Origin: Campylobacterota bacterium | Lineage (GTDB): Bacteria; Campylobacterota; Campylobacteria; Campylobacterales; Sulfurimonadaceae | NCBI GenBank assembly: GCA_013607665.1 | Contig: VCAX01000003.1 | Location: 1-49,858, forward strand | Reading direction: 5' to 3' | Length of the DNA: 49,858 bases | Shown here: piece by piece, positions 1 through 10,136 of the stretch | How positions within the stretch are numbered: the first letter of the stretch is position 1 | Layout of the letters: every line of letters begins with the position of its first letter | The notes under the pieces: model-generated | Database searches by the model: none | Told to the model about the DNA's origin: nothing | Seen by the model: only the letters and a program-made list of their open reading frames with translations | Translations under genes and position numbers: made by a program

Positions 1-663
1 AGGTCATTAGAACATGGCTATCTTTAGAATCTCTTGAAAGATCATGATCCTGATGTTCATAATGTGTTCTATTTTGCTTTGTATGACTTGCATATACATA
101 ATAATTTAAGTCTTCTGAGGCAGAAGCATACGATATATTTTCATGGTTTGTACCTCGTGAACCGACATAAGCTTGTACATTTGTCCCAGCTTCTCTTGTC
201 GGATCTTTGGAGTAAATCTTTATTGTAATAACTGAAGGTTCAGAGTTAATATAGCTCGATGTACTGCCTTCATAAATTTCAACATGATCAACAAAACCCA
301 AATCAATATTACCATAAATAAAAAGCCCACTTCCCGTATAAGCTGATGCTATTTCATGATTATTTATAAATATTTTAACCACATCACTAGAGTACAGAGA
401 AGGATCAGTATGCAAAACATCAGGAAAACCCAACATATCTTCATCATAGCGAAAAGAACGTAGGGAATTAAGCAGCTCACCCAAATTATGTGCCTGCATT
501 CTCTCAATATCATCACGGGTATATACTGTCAAAGCCCTAGTGATTCGTTTTTTGTTTTCTTGGAAAGGTCGCTATCTTTGCGGTACAAATCAAGCATCTG
601 ATCAATGTTGTACGCAGATAACAATGTAGAAAAAGTCATTATAAATAGAAAAAATAATTTCAT
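1..663 (-). pseudogene. TonB-dependent receptor-like outer membrane protein, N-terminal part, frameshifted, gene runs off the window
   Basis: Manual minus-strand translation: ATG at 663 gives MKLFFLFIMTFSTLLSAYNIDQMLDLYRKDSDLSKKTKNESLGL*; a -1 shift gives RITRALTVYTRDDIERMQAHNLGELLNSLRSFRYDEDM..., open to position 1 and resembling a TonB plug domain. Confidence 0.6.
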
Positions 664-672
664 TATTACTCT

Positions 673-710
673 TATATTGTATATTGTATATTGTATATTG
701 TATATTGTAT
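673..710. repeat. Heptanucleotide tandem repeat, 5 full copies of TATATTG (CAATATA on the minus strand) plus TAT
   Basis: Direct reading: tatattg at 673, 680, 687, 694, 701 then tat; ends 10 nt upstream of the ATG at 663. Confidence 0.95.
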
Positions 711-841
711 CGGAAATGTGCCCATAAAGAACTTAATATACATCAATAAAACAGAATAATTATCAATTAATAAAAGTTAAAGTACTAAAAGAAAAATTTG
801 GAAATAAAGAAATTTTAGATTTGCTGTAGATTGTACAAAAC

Positions 842-883
842 ATCCAACAAAGGCTAGGCTGTAGCCTGCCGTGTTGGATTTTT
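842..883 (-). terminator. Rho-independent terminator-like hairpin at the 3' end of the por operon, possibly bidirectional
   Basis: ATCCAACA (842-849) pairs with TGTTGGAT (872-879); inner GGCTAGGCT/AGCCTGCC pairing; T-rich on both sides. Confidence 0.75.
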
Positions 884-918
884 GTGCAAGATATAGTGAA
901 GTTGGAAGTTCGCGAAGA

Positions 919-1875
919 CTAAACTCTCGCTTCTTCTCTTCTGTTTAAGTATGCCCAGTTTGCATCTACACGCTCTTGCCACTCTTTGATGAGATATTTA
1001 TACTCATCTTTAAATAAGTGTTTAAAACGCCCTTGCGCCGCAAGATACTCTTCAACAGGGATTACATTTTTTGGACGATATGTAATGTTTAACTCATGCC
1101 CATCAATGATCTCATAAAGTGGGAAGACTAAAGAGTCTGTCGCAAGGTCTGTTAAATGCATGGTGTCTTTAGGGTCAAATTTCCACTCAGTAGTACAAGG
1201 AGAGACCGCATTGATAAATACAGGACCTTCTACTGCCATACCATGTTGAATCTTTTTCACCATATCTTTCCATTTGTTTGGAGCAACTTGCGCTGCATAT
1301 GGAATACTGTGGCTTGCCATAATAGCTACCATATCTTTTTTATTTTTCTTCTCACCATAACTTACGCGACCAGCAGGTGCAGTTGTAGAAGATGAACCGA
1401 TAGGTGTTGAAGATGAACGCTGTCCACCAGTATTTGCATAGACTTCATTGTCAAGAACAACGTGCATAATGTTATGCCCACGTTCCATACAGCCAGAGAT
1501 CCACTGAAAACCAATATCATAAGATGCACCGTCACCCGCAAATGATACAAATTTAGGGTTACGATCAGGTTGCTTTAGGCGACCTTTACGTTTGAGTGCG
1601 TTGTACATTACCTCAGCACCGGCAACGGCTGTAGAGCCATTTTCAAAACCGATGTGAATCCAAGAAGCATCCCATGAAGTGTATGGGTAAACTGCTGTAC
1701 AAACTTCAAGACATCCAGTAGATGCAGAAAGAACTAAATCATCATTAGTAGCATTTAATACTTCACGAACAATGATAGAGTGCGCACAACCAGGACAAAG
1801 AAGGTTTGCACCTTCAAAACGGTCAGCCGATGTTGAAAACTCTTTTAAGTTTTTAATTTTTTTCATTTCGCTCAT
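919..1875 (-). CDS. porB: Pyruvate:ferredoxin oxidoreductase beta subunit (TPP-binding)
   Basis: LLCPGCAHSIIVREV, FAGDGASYDIGFQWISG (TPP motif), DNEVYANTGGQRS; in por gene order. Confidence 0.93.
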   Translation of the reverse strand: MSEMKKIKNLKEFSTSADRFEGANLLCPGCAHSIIVREVLNATNDDLVLSASTGCLEVCTAVYPYTSWDASWIHIGFENGSTAVAGAEVMYNALKRKGRLKQPDRNPKFVSFAGDGASYDIGFQWISGCMERGHNIMHVVLDNEVYANTGGQRSSSTPIGSSSTTAPAGRVSYGEKKNKKDMVAIMASHSIPYAAQVAPNKWKDMVKKIQHGMAVEGPVFINAVSPCTTEWKFDPKDTMHLTDLATDSLVFPLYEIIDGHELNITYRPKNVIPVEEYLAAQGRFKHLFKDEYKYLIKEWQERVDANWAYLNRREEARV

Positions 1876-1884
1876 AATATCTTC

Positions 1885-3108
1885 CTATAAAAATGCTAAT
1901 TTCGGTCCACGAACACCGATAAACTGCTGCAATGGAGTAGTGATTTTTCCTGCATCTACATTTGCCTGTAGCTCAGTGAAAAGATCTGTTAAATGTTTCT
2001 TCGTTAAGTCACGACCACCAAGACCATATACATAACCGCTTAGCATAGCCTTTGTATCTGTGTTAAACAAACATCCAGCCAACTCATTAAAGAGCATTCC
2101 CGGAGCACCGTTTGGTGAAGATCTGTCAAGTGCAGCAATCGCTTTTACATCTTTGAGTGCTTCTTGAATTTGGAAGAATGGGAATGGACGAATAACACGC
2201 AGACCTACAACACCTGCTTTTATTCCCTTCTCTCTCATCTCTAAAGCAACTTCACGAGCAGTCTCAACAGACGTACCCATACATACTACAGCAACATCTG
2301 CATCGTCCATATCATACTTCTCTACAATATTGTAACGACGACCTGTAAGCTTCTCAAAATCATCAAAAGCAGCTTCTATTTTTGGAAAAACTTTTGTCAT
2401 AAGGTCATTATGTTGACGCGCTTTATGCTCAAAGTGCCAATCTTCTTCTGTTTGTACACCATGTGTTACAGGATGTTCAAAATCAAGCATATCGTTCATT
2501 GGTTTAAAATCACCAACAAAGCCATATGCTGTATCGTCATCTATAGTATGTACACCCTGTGCAGTATGTGACGTCATGAAACCATCTTGGTGTACCATTG
2601 CCGGTAATCTTACATCATGATCTTCTGCAACACGGAATGCGATGAAGTTTAAGTCATATGCATCTTGTGGACAGTAAGCGTCAAATTGAATCCAACCAGA
2701 ATCACGTCCAAGATACATATCAGAGTGGTCACCATTAACATTGAGTGGTGCAGCAAGTGCACGGTTTACAACGTTAAGAACGATTGGTAAACGTATACCA
2801 GATGCTTGATACAGTGTTTCAACCATAAGTGCAAAACCTTGTGAAGATGTTGCTGTGGCAACACGTCCACCCGCAGCAGCAGCACCGATACATCCTGACA
2901 TTGCAGCATGCTCAGATTCAACCATTACGAATTCACCTTCGACATAACCATCTGCTAAAAACTTCGCATAACCTTCAACGATAGGAGTTGAAGGAGTAAT
3001 CGGGTATGCAGATACAACGTCAATTTGACACTGTCTCATAGCTTGAGCTGCAGCGAAGTTTCCATCCCATACTTCGATATCTCTTAATTCCATTTTATCA
3101 AATGCCAT
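1885..3108 (-). CDS. porA: Pyruvate:ferredoxin oxidoreductase alpha subunit
   Basis: MELRDIEVWDGNFAAAQAMRQCQIDVVSAYPITPSTPIVE and por operon context. Confidence 0.93.
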   Translation of the reverse strand: MAFDKMELRDIEVWDGNFAAAQAMRQCQIDVVSAYPITPSTPIVEGYAKFLADGYVEGEFVMVESEHAAMSGCIGAAAAGGRVATATSSQGFALMVETLYQASGIRLPIVLNVVNRALAAPLNVNGDHSDMYLGRDSGWIQFDAYCPQDAYDLNFIAFRVAEDHDVRLPAMVHQDGFMTSHTAQGVHTIDDDTAYGFVGDFKPMNDMLDFEHPVTHGVQTEEDWHFEHKARQHNDLMTKVFPKIEAAFDDFEKLTGRRYNIVEKYDMDDADVAVVCMGTSVETAREVALEMREKGIKAGVVGLRVIRPFPFFQIQEALKDVKAIAALDRSSPNGAPGMLFNELAGCLFNTDTKAMLSGYVYGLGGRDLTKKHLTDLFTELQANVDAGKITTPLQQFIGVRGPKLAFL

Positions 3109-3507
3109 CTATTTCTCCTTCTCTTCTTTGCTCGGCCACTGAGCAATCTCTGTCTCTTCGTCTGCTTGTTCAGGGAACATTAAAAGTGATTTTGGATTTG
3201 TAGGACATACCTCAACACAAATACCGCACCCTTTACAGTGATCCATATCAACACCTATCATCTTTTTATCTCTTGAAATAATAGAAATATCCGGACAATA
3301 AATCCAGCAGAATTGACAATCAATACAATAGTCTTTATTAAATACCGGTTTTTCAATTCTCCAGTCAGCAACAGAAGCAGTAAAAGAGCTGTTTGGTGAA
3401 TAGTTACGATCTTCTTGGAGTGTTCCTGCGATATCTTCTATAGCGCCATCAAAAGTACGAAGCATTGCTCCGATTTCAAATTCGTCCCAACCTGTGTTTG
3501 CCATCAT
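3109..3507 (-). CDS. porD: Pyruvate:ferredoxin oxidoreductase delta subunit (2x[4Fe-4S])
   Basis: CIDCQFCWIYCP and CKGCGICVEVCP ferredoxin motifs. Confidence 0.92.
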   Translation of the reverse strand: MMANTGWDEFEIGAMLRTFDGAIEDIAGTLQEDRNYSPNSSFTASVADWRIEKPVFNKDYCIDCQFCWIYCPDISIISRDKKMIGVDMDHCKGCGICVEVCPTNPKSLLMFPEQADEETEIAQWPSKEEKEK

Positions 3508-3514
3508 CAGCTCC

Positions 3515-4072
3515 TTATTTCACTTCGTCGTATGCACGCTGAATAGCGATCATATTTGCATCAACAATTTTTTGAGGTAATTTTGCGAGAATTCTCTGCA
3601 TACTCTCTTTAAAAAACTCAATATCATACATACCAGATATTTTCATAAATGCACCAAGCATCGGTGTATTTGGAATAGGACGACCAATAGTCTCCTGAGC
3701 AATCTTGATACAGTCAACGATATAGACCTCTTTGCCCTCTAGTTTAGGTTGAGATGCTACCAACTCATCAGTGCTCATATGTGTTGTAATGATATACTTC
3801 GTATCTTCTTTTCCATTGATAGTTACATCAGTAGTATAGACCAAAGCTGGATCGATAACAAAGACGTAATCTGGTTCCATATATTTTTCATGATTCATAA
3901 TCATCTTATCGTCAACACGATTGTATGCTGTCATCGCAGCCCCACGTTTTGCTGAACCATAGAATGCAAATGCCTGCACATGCTTCCCAGTTGTAGAAAT
4001 AACGTCTGCCAAACCTTTAGCACCTGTTACAGCCCCTTGACCAGCACGACTATGCCATCTAATTTCTAGCAT
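3515..4072 (-). CDS. porG: Pyruvate:ferredoxin oxidoreductase gamma subunit
   Basis: MLEIRWHSRAGQGAVTGAKGLADV and operon context. Confidence 0.92.
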   Translation of the reverse strand: MLEIRWHSRAGQGAVTGAKGLADVISTTGKHVQAFAFYGSAKRGAAMTAYNRVDDKMIMNHEKYMEPDYVFVIDPALVYTTDVTINGKEDTKYIITTHMSTDELVASQPKLEGKEVYIVDCIKIAQETIGRPIPNTPMLGAFMKISGMYDIEFFKESMQRILAKLPQKIVDANMIAIQRAYDEVK

Positions 4073-4193
4073 AAATTCTCCTTCTTTTTTGTCAAGAAAT
4101 ATTTAAGTATTTTCTATCAATTCTATTTATCTGTATTTTAGGTAAACGGCACTTAAATATAGCTTGATGATATAATATAGATTATAACATCAG

Positions 4194-4853
4194 TTAATTG
4201 TGTGATAATTTTCTACTTTTCAACCACTTTACAGCTTCATATGCATCATTAAAAATAACATCTGTAAATTTTTTCAGTGTATCATGAGACTCATATCCAC
4301 TCAGCACTGCTATCGCTTTTATTCCCGCAGCCTCTGCGGCGATGAGATCCATCTGAGTATCGCCGATCATCCACACTTCCCGCTCTTGTATATCAAAAGC
4401 TTCCAATGCCTTTAGAATCGGCTCTGCGTGAGGCTTTGGATGCTCTACATGCTCACGCCCGATGAGCACTTTAAACTTATCCATTAACCCAAAGTGCTCC
4501 ATAAGAATTTGTGAATATTTCCCCGTTTTTGTCGTCACAATACCAAGCTGGGCAAAGCTGCTTGCCAATTCTACCGCTTCTCTTGCGTGAGGCAGCAACA
4601 CTGTTTTTTGTGTTGAGATTTCTCTGTAATGCTCTTTATAGACTGCAACGAAATCCCACACGCGACCCTCCTCAACACCCAAATGGGCAAACATATAATC
4701 AAGCGGATGTCCAATGAGCGCCTTAATGGAAGCATCATCGGGATGCGCGTAACTGTAAAAATCAAAGGCATAATGAAAACTCTCAAGTATTGCCTCTGTT
4801 GAGCCTATCAGTGTGCCGTCCAAATCAAAAAGTAGTATCACTCTTTCTCCCAT
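4194..4853 (-). CDS. gph: HAD-family phosphatase, phosphoglycolate phosphatase-like
   Basis: DLDGTLIGSTEAI; VWMIGDTQMDLIAAEAAGIKAIAVLSGY. Confidence 0.8.
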   Translation of the reverse strand: MGERVILLFDLDGTLIGSTEAILESFHYAFDFYSYAHPDDASIKALIGHPLDYMFAHLGVEEGRVWDFVAVYKEHYREISTQKTVLLPHAREAVELASSFAQLGIVTTKTGKYSQILMEHFGLMDKFKVLIGREHVEHPKPHAEPILKALEAFDIQEREVWMIGDTQMDLIAAEAAGIKAIAVLSGYESHDTLKKFTDVIFNDAYEAVKWLKSRKLSHN

Positions 4854-6337
4854 GTAATGTAATTATGCCAGATACCACCGAGTACCGGCTGAATATGTTT
4901 TATCTTTTTATTAACTGCTGTAATTGAATTTGGAATGTATAAAAAGAGATAGGGATTGTCATGTGTGATGATGGCAAACATCTCACGCCACATCGCGCCA
5001 AGCTTCTCTTTATCTATAACGGATTGTGACGCTTCTATCAGTCTGTCAATCTTTTTATTATGATAGCCCACAAGATTAAAGCCGCCCTTTTTATCACTCC
5101 TGCTGTGCCAAAACAGATAAGGATCAGGTGTAGGCGAAAGTCCCCAACCTAAAAGTACTGCATCAAATTTATGCGGGAAGACCACCATATTTAAAAAGGC
5201 CTGCCACTCCATTACACGCAGCTTTACAACAACCCCTGCCTTTTGCAGTTGATACTGCAGTATCTCTGCTGCATAAGGACGAATGGAGCTTGCGTTGGAA
5301 GTCGCTATTTCAAAAACAAAAGGGTGCTTTACATCATACCCAGCCTCACGCAGCAGTTCTTTGGCTCTTTTTATATTTTGCTTTGGTGCTTTTACATCCG
5401 GATTGAAGGCATTTGTTCCCGGTAAAAATGGACCTGTGCAGACTTTTGCATGATTAAAAAAGAGAATGTCAACCAACTCCTCTCTGTCAATTGCCAAAGA
5501 GAGCGCCTCACGCACACGCGGATCGGCAAACTTCTTCTTTCGCAGATTAAATCCAAGATAGGTATAGGAGAGGGATATCTTTTCATAGATATTAAACTTC
5601 TCAAAAAAATCACGTTTGAGTTGGCGTTCCATCACAAGCGGCTCAATACTCCCAATGTCAAGCTCAGCGTTTTTGAGCATCAAAAGTCGTGTCATCGGGT
5701 CAGCTATGACATGAAAGGAGATCTTGTCTATTTTTGGCCGTCCCTCAAAATAGTCATCGAAGGCCGAGAGTTCAATATTTTTAGAAAACTCAAGCTGCGT
5801 GAGCCTGTAGGGACCCGTTCCTATTGGGTGCGTATTAAAAGAGGAACTCATCAGATTTTTTTCATCTTTTAGAATGTGCTCAGGGAGTATGCCCATCATC
5901 CAAGTCTCTAAGGCTTTAAAGTAGGGGTTTTTATAATCTACTTCTATTGTATAGTCATTCAAAACTTTCACATCTTTTACAAAACGAAATCCCGAGCTGT
6001 AAGGCGAAGCTATCTTATCTGAGATGAGTGTTTTATAGGTAAAGAGGACATCTTTTGCACTAAATGGCTTGCCATCATGCCACTTTACTCCCTCACGCAG
6101 CTCAAATATCAGCGTCATAGAGTTTTTAAAGTAGAACTTCTTTGCCAAATCTCCAATGATCTCTTTGGAATCTTTGTCATACTTCACAAGCCCGTTAAAT
6201 AAAAAGCCTGTAATTTCAGAAGAAGAGGAGTCTGTTGCTAGAATCGGATTGAGCCGTGAAGGGTTGAAGGACGTTGCCAGCTGCAGCGTTGCAGCAAAAA
6301 GCTCTGTAATAAAAAAGAGTAAGAGTAATATTTTCAT
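4838..6337 (-). CDS. Peptide ABC transporter substrate-binding protein (SBP family 5)
   Basis: Signal peptide; REGVKWHDGKPFSAKDVLFTYKTL and IGTGPYRL motifs. Confidence 0.9.
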   Translation of the reverse strand: MKILLLLFFITELFAATLQLATSFNPSRLNPILATDSSSSEITGFLFNGLVKYDKDSKEIIGDLAKKFYFKNSMTLIFELREGVKWHDGKPFSAKDVLFTYKTLISDKIASPYSSGFRFVKDVKVLNDYTIEVDYKNPYFKALETWMMGILPEHILKDEKNLMSSSFNTHPIGTGPYRLTQLEFSKNIELSAFDDYFEGRPKIDKISFHVIADPMTRLLMLKNAELDIGSIEPLVMERQLKRDFFEKFNIYEKISLSYTYLGFNLRKKKFADPRVREALSLAIDREELVDILFFNHAKVCTGPFLPGTNAFNPDVKAPKQNIKRAKELLREAGYDVKHPFVFEIATSNASSIRPYAAEILQYQLQKAGVVVKLRVMEWQAFLNMVVFPHKFDAVLLGWGLSPTPDPYLFWHSRSDKKGGFNLVGYHNKKIDRLIEASQSVIDKEKLGAMWREMFAIITHDNPYLFLYIPNSITAVNKKIKHIQPVLGGIWHNYITWEKE

Positions 6338-6434
6338 GAAGAGAATTATAGTATAAAAAGGAAAAAGTTTGAGGAAGTTTTAAAGAAAAAGGGATTTTAC
6401 CAAGAGAAAAACTCTTGATAAAAAAGTGAAACGA

Positions 6435-6827
6435 TTAACGTTTAGAGAACTGACGAGAACGACGTGCTTTACGTTTACCTGGTTTCTTACGCTCAACAAC
6501 ACGTGAATCACGAGTCATCATACCTTCAGGTTTTAGAATAGTTTTTAACTCTGGGTTAAAAGCTACAAGTGCACGGCTGATACCGTGACGAAGTGCATCA
6601 GCTTGACCACCGAAACCACCACCTAAAGTAGTAGCAACAATGTCAACACTTTCATTTTGTTTTGTTAAAACAAGTGGTTGTTTTACACGAAGTTTTTTCG
6701 CTTCAAGTCCACCTAACCATGCGTCTAATGAAAGACCATTGATAGTGATTTTACCAGTTCCTGGAGTTAACCATACTTTTGCGATAGATGCTTTACGACG
6801 ACCAGTTGCATAAATTTTATTTGCCAT
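6435..6827 (-). CDS. rpsI: 30S ribosomal protein S9
   Basis: [14 protein letters not shown]...[17 protein letters not shown]. Confidence 0.98.
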   Translation of the reverse strand: MANKIYATGRRKASIAKVWLTPGTGKITINGLSLDAWLGGLEAKKLRVKQPLVLTKQNESVDIVATTLGGGFGGQADALRHGISRALVAFNPELKTILKPEGMMTRDSRVVERKKPGKRKARRSRQFSKR

Positions 6828-6835
6828 GTTAATCC

Positions 6836-7258
6836 TTACTTAGCAATTTGTGCAGTGTGAGGATGCTCAGCACCTGCATATACTTTTAATTTTTTAAGCA
6901 TTTTTGCACCAAGCTTAGTTTTAGGAAGCATACCACGAGTCGCTAATTTGTATAGTTTCTCAGGATTTTTCTCTAAAAGCTCAGTCATTTTAACGCTCTT
7001 TGTGCTACCGAAGTAACCAGAGTGTGAAAAATATTCTTTATTAGCTATTTTTCCAAGACCGTTAAATTTTGCTTTAGAAGCGTTGATGATAACTACATAG
7101 TCACCACAATCAATGTTAGGTGTAAAACATGCTTTGTTCTTACCACGAAGTATAGTAGCTACTTCAGTGATCAAACGACCAAAAGTTTTACCTTCAGCAT
7201 CAATCAAAACCCATTTTTGATCGATTTGTTCAGGAGTTGCAATTTTAGTAAATTTCAT
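6836..7258 (-). CDS. rplM: 50S ribosomal protein L13
   Basis: [34 protein letters not shown]; start moved to the internal Met at 7258 from the ORF-track start at 7291. Confidence 0.95.
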   Translation of the reverse strand: MKFTKIATPEQIDQKWVLIDAEGKTFGRLITEVATILRGKNKACFTPNIDCGDYVVIINASKAKFNGLGKIANKEYFSHSGYFGSTKSVKMTELLEKNPEKLYKLATRGMLPKTKLGAKMLKKLKVYAGAEHPHTAQIAK

Positions 7259-7478
7259 TCTTGAACCTTTCTTGAGGAATTTTTTTAACAAACATCTAAG
7301 AAGGTCTTTCTAGAAACATCTGTTTTAGTGGCGAAAGTATATCTGCATAAACTTATAAAGAGCTGAATTTAAGTGATTTATAAGGTTTTTGATTTGTTGC
7401 GAGTTTTTAAAATATAACACAATTTTTAGCTATTTCGTATTATACTACTCTTTTATAAATTTTTATAGACAGGTAGAT

Positions 7479-8225
7479 ATGAAAAAGCTTTTCACCCTCT
7501 TATTTTTGAGTTTTTCCCTGCTTCACGCAGGAGTTGTCAATGTTGCACTTGCAGCCAATGTGAGTTATGCCATTGATGAGCTCAAAACTCTCTTTGCTAA
7601 AAAATATCCTGATACAGAAGTAAAGATTACTCTTGGCGGCAGTGGAAAGCTCACAGCACAGATAAATCATGGCGCACCCTATGATATTTTCATGTCTGCC
7701 AATATGCGCTACCCAAATGCCCTTTACAAACAAAATCTCGCTCTCACGCAGCCAAAAATCTATACAAAAGGCGCACTCGCCATCCTCTCACTCCATCCAC
7801 ACGACTTTACAAAAGGCATCACTCTTATCGCAGAAAAAAGTATCCGCCGCATCGCCATTGCAAACCCAAGAACAGCCCCTTATGGCAAAGCCAGCGTCGA
7901 AGCACTGCAAAATGCCAAACTTTATGAAAAGGTGAAAAAGAAGTTTATCTATGGTGAGTCTATCGCGCAAACTGTCACGTATGCTGTAACGGCAGCAGAT
8001 ATCGGTTTTATTGCAAAATCAGCACTTTACTCCCCAAAAATGCAACACTTCAAAGAAGGGAGAAACTGGATAACAGTAGATGAAAAACTCTACAGACCAA
8101 TTGCACAGGGCATTGTTCTCTTAAAACAGGCAAAAGACAATCCTGATGCGAAACATTTTTATGACTTTATCCTCAGCCATGAAGCAAAAATGATATTTAA
8201 AAAATATGGATACAATACCTTATGA
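7479..8225 (+). CDS. modA: Molybdate ABC transporter substrate-binding protein
   Basis: Signal peptide MKKLFTLLFLSFSLLHAG; ANVSYAIDELKTLFAKKYP...GGSGKLTAQINHGAPYDIFMSAN; start moved to the signal-peptide Met. Confidence 0.93.
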   Translation: MKKLFTLLFLSFSLLHAGVVNVALAANVSYAIDELKTLFAKKYPDTEVKITLGGSGKLTAQINHGAPYDIFMSANMRYPNALYKQNLALTQPKIYTKGALAILSLHPHDFTKGITLIAEKSIRRIAIANPRTAPYGKASVEALQNAKLYEKVKKKFIYGESIAQTVTYAVTAADIGFIAKSALYSPKMQHFKEGRNWITVDEKLYRPIAQGIVLLKQAKDNPDAKHFYDFILSHEAKMIFKKYGYNTL

Positions 8226-8620
8226 ATAAGATATCCGCAGCTGTTGTAAACATACAAAATGTACAAAACCTCACACAGGTTACTTTTACTACAGCTACGC
8301 ATGAACTCAAAATGATAGGGCTTGAACTTCCTCAGCAGATAGAGGCAAATACAAAGGTCACACTTACATGTAAAGCGACCAATATAGCTATCGCAAAAAC
8401 AAGTGACATGCTGCTGAGCTTTAGCAATCAACTCCATGTTACTGTAAAAAAGATCGAAATGGGTGCACTGCTCTGCGCTTTGGAACTCTCTTTTGAGTCT
8501 ATTACACTTGAGTCCATCATCACAGCCGATTCTGCCAAGCGTATGAACTTACAGCTTGGAGAGAGTGTCGTTGCACTTATTAAATCAAGTGACCTCTCTA
8601 TTGCCGAGGTACTTTCATGA
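8222..8620 (+). CDS. TOBE-domain (Mop-like) molybdate-binding protein
   Basis: Two TOBE-like halves; lies between modA and modB with ATGA-type overlaps. Confidence 0.75.
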   Translation: MNKISAAVVNIQNVQNLTQVTFTTATHELKMIGLELPQQIEANTKVTLTCKATNIAIAKTSDMLLSFSNQLHVTVKKIEMGALLCALELSFESITLESIITADSAKRMNLQLGESVVALIKSSDLSIAEVLS

Positions 8621-9288
8621 ATTTTGAACCTTTTGTTCTCTCTTTTAAGCTTGCAGCACTCACGGCACTCTTACTTTTTTGTATCGCTCTGCCGCTTGCA
8701 TGGTACCTCTCACAGACAAGATCACGAGCAAAGCCTTTTTTAGAAGCACTCACTGCCCTGCCTATTGTGCTGCCACCTTCAGTTTTGGGGTTTTACCTGC
8801 TTTGGGCACTCTCCTATAACTCCCCTTTAGGCGCTTTTTTTGAAGACACCTTTGGCGTGAAACTTGTCTTTTCATTTACAGGTCTCGTTGTGGCGAGCTG
8901 TTTTTACTCTCTGCCATTTATGGTGCAGCCATTACAAAACGGATTTGAGAGCCTGAGTAAAAGCATGCTTGAGGCGAGCTACATTGCAGGAAAGAGTAAA
9001 TTGACAACACTTTTTAAAGTAGCCCTGCCAAATATGAAACCCTCCCTCATTACAGCACTCATCATTACCTTTGCCCATACAGTCGGCGAATTTGGTGTAG
9101 TGCTCATGGTAGGAGGGAGCATTCCGGGAGAGACAAAAGTGGCTTCTGTGGCAATCTATGAGATGGTTGAGATCATGGATTATAAAAGTGCGCATATCTA
9201 CTCTGCTATCTTACTTGTTATCTCTTTTGCGGTCCTGCTGAGCGTTTACATCTTCAATGCCAGACAGACAAGAAGGTTTGGACTATGA
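8617..9288 (+). CDS. modB: Molybdate ABC transporter permease
   Basis: [58 protein letters not shown]. Confidence 0.93.
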   Translation: MNFEPFVLSFKLAALTALLLFCIALPLAWYLSQTRSRAKPFLEALTALPIVLPPSVLGFYLLWALSYNSPLGAFFEDTFGVKLVFSFTGLVVASCFYSLPFMVQPLQNGFESLSKSMLEASYIAGKSKLTTLFKVALPNMKPSLITALIITFAHTVGEFGVVLMVGGSIPGETKVASVAIYEMVEIMDYKSAHIYSAILLVISFAVLLSVYIFNARQTRRFGL

Positions 9289-10136
9289 TAGATATCAATG
9301 TCACAAAAGAGCTCCATGGAGCAGACGGTAATATGCAGCTTGCAGTCAACCTGCGTATTGCGCAAGGCGAGTTCGTCGCCCTCAGCGGGAAAAGCGGCAG
9401 TGGAAAGACAACGCTGCTGCGTATTCTAGCAGGTCTTGAGGAAGCAGAGGGTACAATATCTGTCGATACAGAGCGTTGGCTGCGTGAGAAGCATGCCCTG
9501 CCACCGCAAAAAAGAGAGATCGGTTTTGTCTTTCAAGACTATGCGCTCTTTGAAAATATGACCATCGAACAAAACCTGCTCTTTGTTGCCAATGACAAAG
9601 CCCTTGCCAAAGAGCTTTTGGAACTTACAGAACTGACAGCACTCAAGAACAGACACCCGCATACACTCAGTGGCGGACAGAAACAGCGTGTGAGTATCTG
9701 CCGTGCCCTGATGCGACGACCAAAAATACTCCTGCTAGATGAACCGCTCTCAGCACTCGATGCCACAATGCGCACAAAACTGCAAAACGAACTGCTCACA
9801 CTCCACAAAACATTTCAGACAACGACAATCATGGTCAGCCATGATCCAAGTGAGATCTATCGTCTCGCCTCTCGCGTTATTGTGCTAGAAAATGGCACTC
9901 TAAGCAATGACAGCAAACCTACCGATGTACTGCTTAAACAACAGGGAAGCCAAAAGTTTACATTTCAAGGAGAACTTTTAGAGATAAAAAAGGTCGATGT
10001 TATCTTCATAGCCATTGTCGCCATCGGACAGCAACTTGTTGAAGTAGTGCTCTCTGCCGGTGAAGCAACTAAGCTACATGTAGGTGATAAAATTACACTC
10101 AGTACAAAAGCCTTTCACCCTACAATCACAAACTAG
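9285..10136 (+). CDS. modC: Molybdate ABC transporter ATP-binding protein
   Basis: Walker [33 protein letters not shown]-terminal TOBE-like segment. Confidence 0.92.
   Translation: MIDINVTKELHGADGNMQLAVNLRIAQGEFVALSGKSGSGKTTLLRILAGLEEAEGTISVDTERWLREKHALPPQKREIGFVFQDYALFENMTIEQNLLFVANDKALAKELLELTELTALKNRHPHTLSGGQKQRVSICRALMRRPKILLLDEPLSALDATMRTKLQNELLTLHKTFQTTTIMVSHDPSEIYRLASRVIVLENGTLSNDSKPTDVLLKQQGSQKFTFQGELLEIKKVDVIFIAIVAIGQQLVEVVLSAGEATKLHVGDKITLSTKAFHPTITN

Noticed and set aside
34-228. 64-codon plus-strand ORF
   Set aside because: Antisense to the frameshifted TonB-receptor-like reading frame, which has better coding evidence.
740-829. Short plus-strand open stretch ending KVLKEKFGNKEILDLL*
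   Set aside because: No start codon or RBS and fewer than 30 codons; could be a gene remnant but cannot be supported.
5450-5872. 140-codon plus-strand ORF inside the peptide-binding protein gene
   Set aside because: Antisense shadow ORF of a well-supported CDS.
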